This document shows positions 61,201 to 64,000 of a DNA stretch of 64,000 bases, in pieces (the first letter of the stretch is position 1; the number at the start of each line of letters is the position of its first letter). Origin of the DNA: Pyropia haitanensis (lineage: Eukaryota; Rhodophyta; Bangiophyceae; Bangiales; Bangiaceae); contig SDUX01000008.1 in assembly GCA_008729055.1 (NCBI GenBank), forward strand, positions 4,675,756 to 4,739,755, written 5' to 3'. Below the pieces are notes generated by a model. That model saw only the letters and a list, made by a program, of their open reading frames with translations, was not told the DNA's origin and made no database searches. A program made the position numbers and the translations under genes.

Positions 61201-63184
61201 GGCGGGGAGCAGTGGCAGCGCGGCGGCGGTGCGGACGCTGCTCGACGCGGGTGCCAACGTGCATGTCACGGACAAGGACGGGCGCACGGCGCTGCACGAG
61301 GCGGGGAGCAGTGGCAGCGCGGCGGCGGTGCGGACGCTGCTCGACGCGGGTGTCAACGTGCTGGCGACGGACAAGGACGGGCGCACGGCGCTGCACGAGG
61401 CGGGGAGCAGTGGCAGCGCGGCGGCGGTGCGGACGCTGCTCGATGCGGGTGCCAAGATCGGCGAGGTCAGCAACAACGGGCGCTCGGCGCTGCACGAGGC
61501 GGGGAGCAGTGGCAGCGCGGCGGCGGTGCGGACGCTGCTCGACGCGGGTGCCAACGTGCTGGCGACGGACAAGTACGGGCGCTCGGCGCTGCACGAGGCG
61601 GGGAGGAGTGGCAGCATGGCGGCGGTGCGGAAGCTGCTCGACGCGGGTGCCAACGTGCTGGCGACGGACAAGGACGGGCGCACGGCGCTGCACCAGGCGG
61701 GGAGGAGTGGCAGCGCGGCGGCGGTGCGGACGCTGCTCGATGCGGGTGCCAAGATCGGCGAGGTCAGCGACAACGGGCGCACGGCGCTGCACGAGGCGGG
61801 GAGCAGTGGCAGCGCGGCGGCGGTGCGGACGCTGATTGACGCGGGTGCCAACGTGCATGTCACGGACAAGGACGGGCGCATGGCGCTGCACGAGGCGGGG
61901 AGGAGTGGCAGAGCGGCGGTTGTGCGGACACTGCTCCGGGCTGGTGCGAAGTTTGCAGTTTTCGACAAGTCACAATCCACCGCGCTACACAGCGCGAGTT
62001 GTGCTTTGTTCTCTGGCGCGCTTGTAATGCTTTGTCAAGCTGGTGCCAGCACTGATGCTCGGGACTGCCACGGTCGCGCTCCCCTGCACTTGGCCGCGGA
62101 GCGTGGCAGAGCACCCGTGGTCACCGCTCTTCTCACGTTTCTCTCTAGATTACCTGGTGGCCACAACGGCAGCGGTTCACAGGGTGCCAGTGTTGGCTGT
62201 ATGACACGAGCCGTTGTCACCCAGCCACCCGACGTCGGCTTAGAGGCGGTCGACCATGATGGCCACACGCCGCTGCATTACGCGGCCTTCAAGGGGCACA
62301 AGAAAGTCGTGGCGATGCTCCTTGACCACGGCGCCCACCCTGCGGTGGTGAACGTCATGGGCGTTACACCCCTTTACATTGCCGCATCGCTGGGCCACGG
62401 GGACATTGTTGACCAACTTGGCCATGAGCAGCCGGCGGGCGCGGTGAGCACGCCCCTACACGGAGCAGCCAAGTATGGACGGGTGGCGCTCATCGACAAG
62501 CCGCAGCTGCGTCCGTTCTTGCTGGCCGCGGACGAGACTGGCAACACGGCGCTGCACCTTGCGGCCAGCGCTGTGGACGCGGCCTCTGTGCGGGCGCTGG
62601 TGAGACTTGGCGCCGACGTCCACCGGTGCAATGAGGACGATGACACGCCGCTGCACCGGGCGGTGGCGTGGCTCGAGAGCCGAGTGCGGGACGCCGAGAA
62701 TGACAATACGAGGGCAAAGGACCGCAAGGACGTTGGCCGCCGCCTGCGTGGCGCGGCCGCTGGCCCCCTGGTGCGGCGGCGGCCGCCGGGCACGGTGATG
62801 GAGCTGCCGGGCGTCCCCGACCGAGTCACCCACAAGCTCGAGGACTTTCGGGCGGTGGTGCTGTGCTTCCTCGCCGCTGGCGTGCACGTTGGCGGCCTGG
62901 GCGGCGGCGGCGGCGGGGGCGGGGGCGGCGGCGGCGGCGGCGGGCTGGGCCACCGGCACGTGCGGCGGCTGTGCCTGCGCATCGTCCGCAGCGCCGACGG
63001 GTTTGGGCCGCGGCAGTTTGCGCGGCTGGCCATCACCGGCCGGCTGCACGGCGAGGCGGCCGACGGCGGGCGGGCGCGGCGTCGCCGGGACGGCCGCGGC
63101 GGTGACGCGGCGGGGGGCGACGCGGCGGGGGGCGACGCGGCGGGGGCTTTGGTGGCGGTCGGCTCCGCCACGCGCGGTCGGTAA
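58244..63184 (+). CDS. Giant ankyrin-repeat protein with a homogenised 33-residue repeat array
   Basis: ATG at 58244 (CAACCATGG, strong context; the first ATG in this frame) to TAA, 1,646 residues. After a short Pro-rich N-terminus, canonical ankyrin repeats begin near residue 45 (PLHEAAWSRGVAVVKALLDA, TALHWAAAAGDVASVRALL). Residues about 356-1213 are 26 repeats of 33 residues with consensus ALHEAGSSGSAAAVRTLLDA then GANVLATDKDGRT. They are almost identical, varying at a few positions: SS/RS/WS after EAG, and NVLATDKDG, NVHVTDKDG or KIGEVSDNG in the loop. Divergent ankyrin repeats resume to about residue 1480 (TPLHYAAFKGHKKVVAMLLD). The C-terminus has a Gly tract (62907-62945), a conserved-looking LGHRHVRRLCLRIVRSADGF and a GGDAA triple repeat. 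Ankyrin arrays bind proteins; no catalytic domain or membrane segment is visible, and the partner is unknown. Confidence 0.93.
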   Translation: MATIPTVPPPPPPPAKPVAVPSGTSAGAPVAPPRRSPPWYATQERPLPPLHEAAWSRGVAVVKALLDAGADAKAVNHEGDTALHWAAAAGDVASVRALLAAGASVAASSTWCAEGMWRPIFHHGFLALHWAASSRDVSTIEVLLAAGTPVDGATDFGSTALHYAAHAGDAAAVRALLDAGADVATSTDVGEAPLHCAAYSGSAATVRMLLSAGADVAACTAYGATALHMVGEGDGDEAARVLLDAGASVEATTNKILRWSIAYPIAPFDQSIFNADRVHKLAFRFSGVTPLHSAAGKGNVASIQALLRAGATIDTTDNLGTTTLQAAGRCGSTAAVQMLLDAGAKIGEVSNNGRSALHEAGSSGSAAAVRTLLDAGANVLATDKYGRSALHEAGRSGSMAAVRKLLDAGANVLATDNYGCMVLHEAGRSGSAAAVRTLLDAGAKIGEVSDNGRTALHEAGRSGSAAAVRTLIDAGANVHVTDKDGRMALHEAGRSGSAAAVRTLLDAGANVLATDKDGRTALHEAGSSGSAAAVRTLLDAGANVHVMDKDGRMALHEAGWSGSAAAVRTLLDADANMHVTDNYGCMVLHEAGRSGSAAAVQVLLDAGAKIGEFSDNGRTALHEAGSSASAAAVRTLIDAGANVHVTDKDGRTALHEAGSSGSAAAVRTLLDAGVNVLATDKYGRTALHEAGSSGSAAAVRTLLDAGAIVHVTDDYGRTALHEAGSSGSAAAVRTLLDAGANVLATDKDGRTALHQAGRSGSAAAVRTLFDAGAKIGEVSDNGRMALHEAGRSGSAAAVRTLLDAGANVLATDKYGRTALHEAGSSGSAAAVRTLLDAGAKIGEVSDNGRTALHEAGWSGSAAAVRTLLDAGANMHVKDKYGRTALHQAGRSGSAAAVRTLIDAGANVLATDKYGRTALHEAGSSGSAAAVRTLLDAGANVLATDKDGRTALHEAGRSGRTAAVQMLLDAGAKIGEVSDNGRTALHEAGSSGSAAAVRTLLDAGANVHVTDKDGRTALHEAGSSGSAAAVRTLLDAGVNVLATDKDGRTALHEAGSSGSAAAVRTLLDAGAKIGEVSNNGRSALHEAGSSGSAAAVRTLLDAGANVLATDKYGRSALHEAGRSGSMAAVRKLLDAGANVLATDKDGRTALHQAGRSGSAAAVRTLLDAGAKIGEVSDNGRTALHEAGSSGSAAAVRTLIDAGANVHVTDKDGRMALHEAGRSGRAAVVRTLLRAGAKFAVFDKSQSTALHSASCALFSGALVMLCQAGASTDARDCHGRAPLHLAAERGRAPVVTALLTFLSRLPGGHNGSGSQGASVGCMTRAVVTQPPDVGLEAVDHDGHTPLHYAAFKGHKKVVAMLLDHGAHPAVVNVMGVTPLYIAASLGHGDIVDQLGHEQPAGAVSTPLHGAAKYGRVALIDKPQLRPFLLAADETGNTALHLAASAVDAASVRALVRLGADVHRCNEDDDTPLHRAVAWLESRVRDAENDNTRAKDRKDVGRRLRGAAAGPLVRRRPPGTVMELPGVPDRVTHKLEDFRAVVLCFLAAGVHVGGLGGGGGGGGGGGGGGGLGHRHVRRLCLRIVRSADGFGPRQFARLAITGRLHGEAADGGRARRRRDGRGGDAAGGDAAGGDAAGALVAVGSATRGR
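59309..61882 (+). repeat. 26-unit tandem array, 99-bp period, within the ankyrin gene
   Basis: Each unit begins GCGCTGCACGAGGCGGGGAG and the phase is kept exactly from 59309 to 61883, so every unit is 99 bp with no indel. Neighbouring units differ at few bases. A block of about 220 bp at 59265-59490 recurs with two or three differences at 61443-61668, 22 units (2,178 bp) further on. Confidence 0.95.
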
Positions 63185-63629
63185 GGGCGCGTGTTGGTGG
63201 CGGCCACTCCCGCGGCCGCCGCCGCCGCCACGGTCGCGCTGCATTGCATACAAAACTGGCGCCTGGGCGCGATGCGTGCTTTCTGTCCCCCGCTCCTGCC
63301 GCCGCCCTCCTCCGCGCCTGTCCGCTTGCCCCCTCCCCCCTCCCCCCCGCGGTCCCTCTCCCACCCACGCCCAGCATAAGGGTGAAAGGCGCAGCAGCAG
63401 CAGCCGCCGGCGCCACCACCAGCGCCAGCCCAGGTAGAACAAGCGGCCTCCCCCCCCCCTCCCCCCTCCACCCTCCCCGCCCGCTCGCGCCGCCGCGACC
63501 CCGTCGGCGGCGGCCGTGACGCTGTCGGCAGCGGCGCGCGGGCAGCGCGGGCACCAACGGTCCGCCCACAGAGGGGGCGCACCACCGCCGGCCGCCGCGT
63601 CCTCGACGGCCCACTGCTGCGGACGTCCA

Positions 63630-63669
<40 letters not shown>

Positions 63670-64000
63670 TTGTGGTCGTCCCCCACCGGCCGCCGGCGCG
63701 CGGCCGCCAACCGCCGGCGGGGCGCACCCGCCAGGGCGCCCCCCTCCAGGTCGCCCGTGCGCCCGCCGCGGCCCGCCCGCGTGCCGCGACCGCCGCGGCC
63801 GCCACGCCGTGTGTCCGGCCGCGGCCACCCACTGCCAGCCTCACCACCCAATGGCGCGGCGTCCGCGCTGGGGCCGGCGGGGCCTAGTAGGCAAAGACAA
63901 ACAAGACCAAACGCCCGCGGCGGGCCTAGCGCGGTGGGGAGGACGGCGGCAGCCAGCAGCACCGGCACGCGCCCGTCACGCGGCGGCCGGCAGCCCGCGC
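63185..64000. other. Window end, GC-rich, no supported gene
   Basis: The 3' region of the ankyrin gene is followed by C runs (63320-63350, 63450-63475) and a (CCG)n tract at 63625-63670. A long minus frame crosses the region and the ankyrin gene end but encodes only Arg/Gly/Ala-rich sequence. A gene beginning beyond 64000 cannot be excluded. Confidence 0.4.

Noticed and set aside
60385..61980. Long minus-strand frame (531 codons) opposite the ankyrin array, and a second one of 407 codons
   Set aside because: They are mirror readings of the 99-bp repeat, which lacks stop codons in several frames; the plus frame has clear ankyrin motifs.
62374..63847. Two minus frames of 463 and 484 codons at the window end
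   Set aside because: They overlap the C-terminus of the ankyrin gene in antisense and encode low-complexity peptide.
1..64000. CRISPR arrays, tRNA or rRNA genes, bacterial operons, viral genes
   Set aside because: No direct repeats with unique spacers, no cloverleaf-like TTCRA patterns in context, and no gene clusters of these kinds were found on reading.

Overview
This is a nuclear contig from a multicellular red alga of the Bangiales (Porphyra/Pyropia type). Three things point there. A secreted protein with four fungal-type CBM1 cellulose-binding modules (39596-40228, minus) has the layout of the polysaccharide-binding protein known from Porphyra purpurea. The DNA is very GC-rich and genes have no or one intron. 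The remaining genes are ordinary eukaryotic ones (RAD1, RRP40, RRS1, a multidomain acetyl-CoA carboxylase, a PRL1 fragment). I see no prokaryotic operon, CRISPR array, tRNA or rRNA.

Layout. 0-5.2 kb: long KH-like, glycine-rich protein on plus. 6.7-9.5 kb: SOQ1/NHLRC2-like thioredoxin-NHL protein on minus, divergent from an NmrA-like NAD(P)-binding protein (10.4-11.3 kb). 11.8-13.0 kb: GlmU-type nucleotidyltransferase on minus, divergent from RAD1 of the 9-1-1 clamp (14.0-15.7 kb, one intron). 16.9-17.8 kb: secreted alpha-carbonic anhydrase on minus. 17.8-24.2 kb: gene-poor, holding a terminal-inverted-repeat element of about 2.2 kb. 24.7-25.6 kb: exosome subunit RRP40. 26.8-28.5 kb: FAD monooxygenase on minus. 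30.2-39.0 kb: acetyl-CoA carboxylase on plus, one intron. 39.6-40.2 kb: CBM1 protein on minus. 40.2-49.5 kb: gene-poor; its less GC-rich part contains a 574-bp hAT-like MITE with an 8-bp target duplication. 49.6-51.9 kb: glycerophosphodiester phosphodiesterase on plus. 52.2-53.2 kb: ribosome biogenesis factor RRS1 on minus. 56.4 kb: orphan last exon of the splicing factor PRL1/PLRG1. 58.2-63.2 kb: giant ankyrin protein with about 26 near-identical 99-bp repeats.

The genes do not form a pathway. Two secreted proteins (carbonic anhydrase and CBM1 wall protein) share a GTATAAGA box about 140-160 bp upstream of the start codon; I noticed no such box upstream of the other genes. Nuclear housekeeping genes dominate the rest.

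The most important technical point is that seven genes read through only if the frame changes at a run of G or C of 7-19 bases (KH-like gene four times, FAD monooxygenase twice, RAD1, RRP40, ACCase, GDPD and RRS1 once each). Indel errors in homopolymers are the simplest cause, so intact genes were annotated across these points. I did not find a convincing undescribed molecular system; the best leads are the HAD-less SOQ1-like protein, the homogenised ankyrin array, the two transposable elements and the orphan PRL1 exon.
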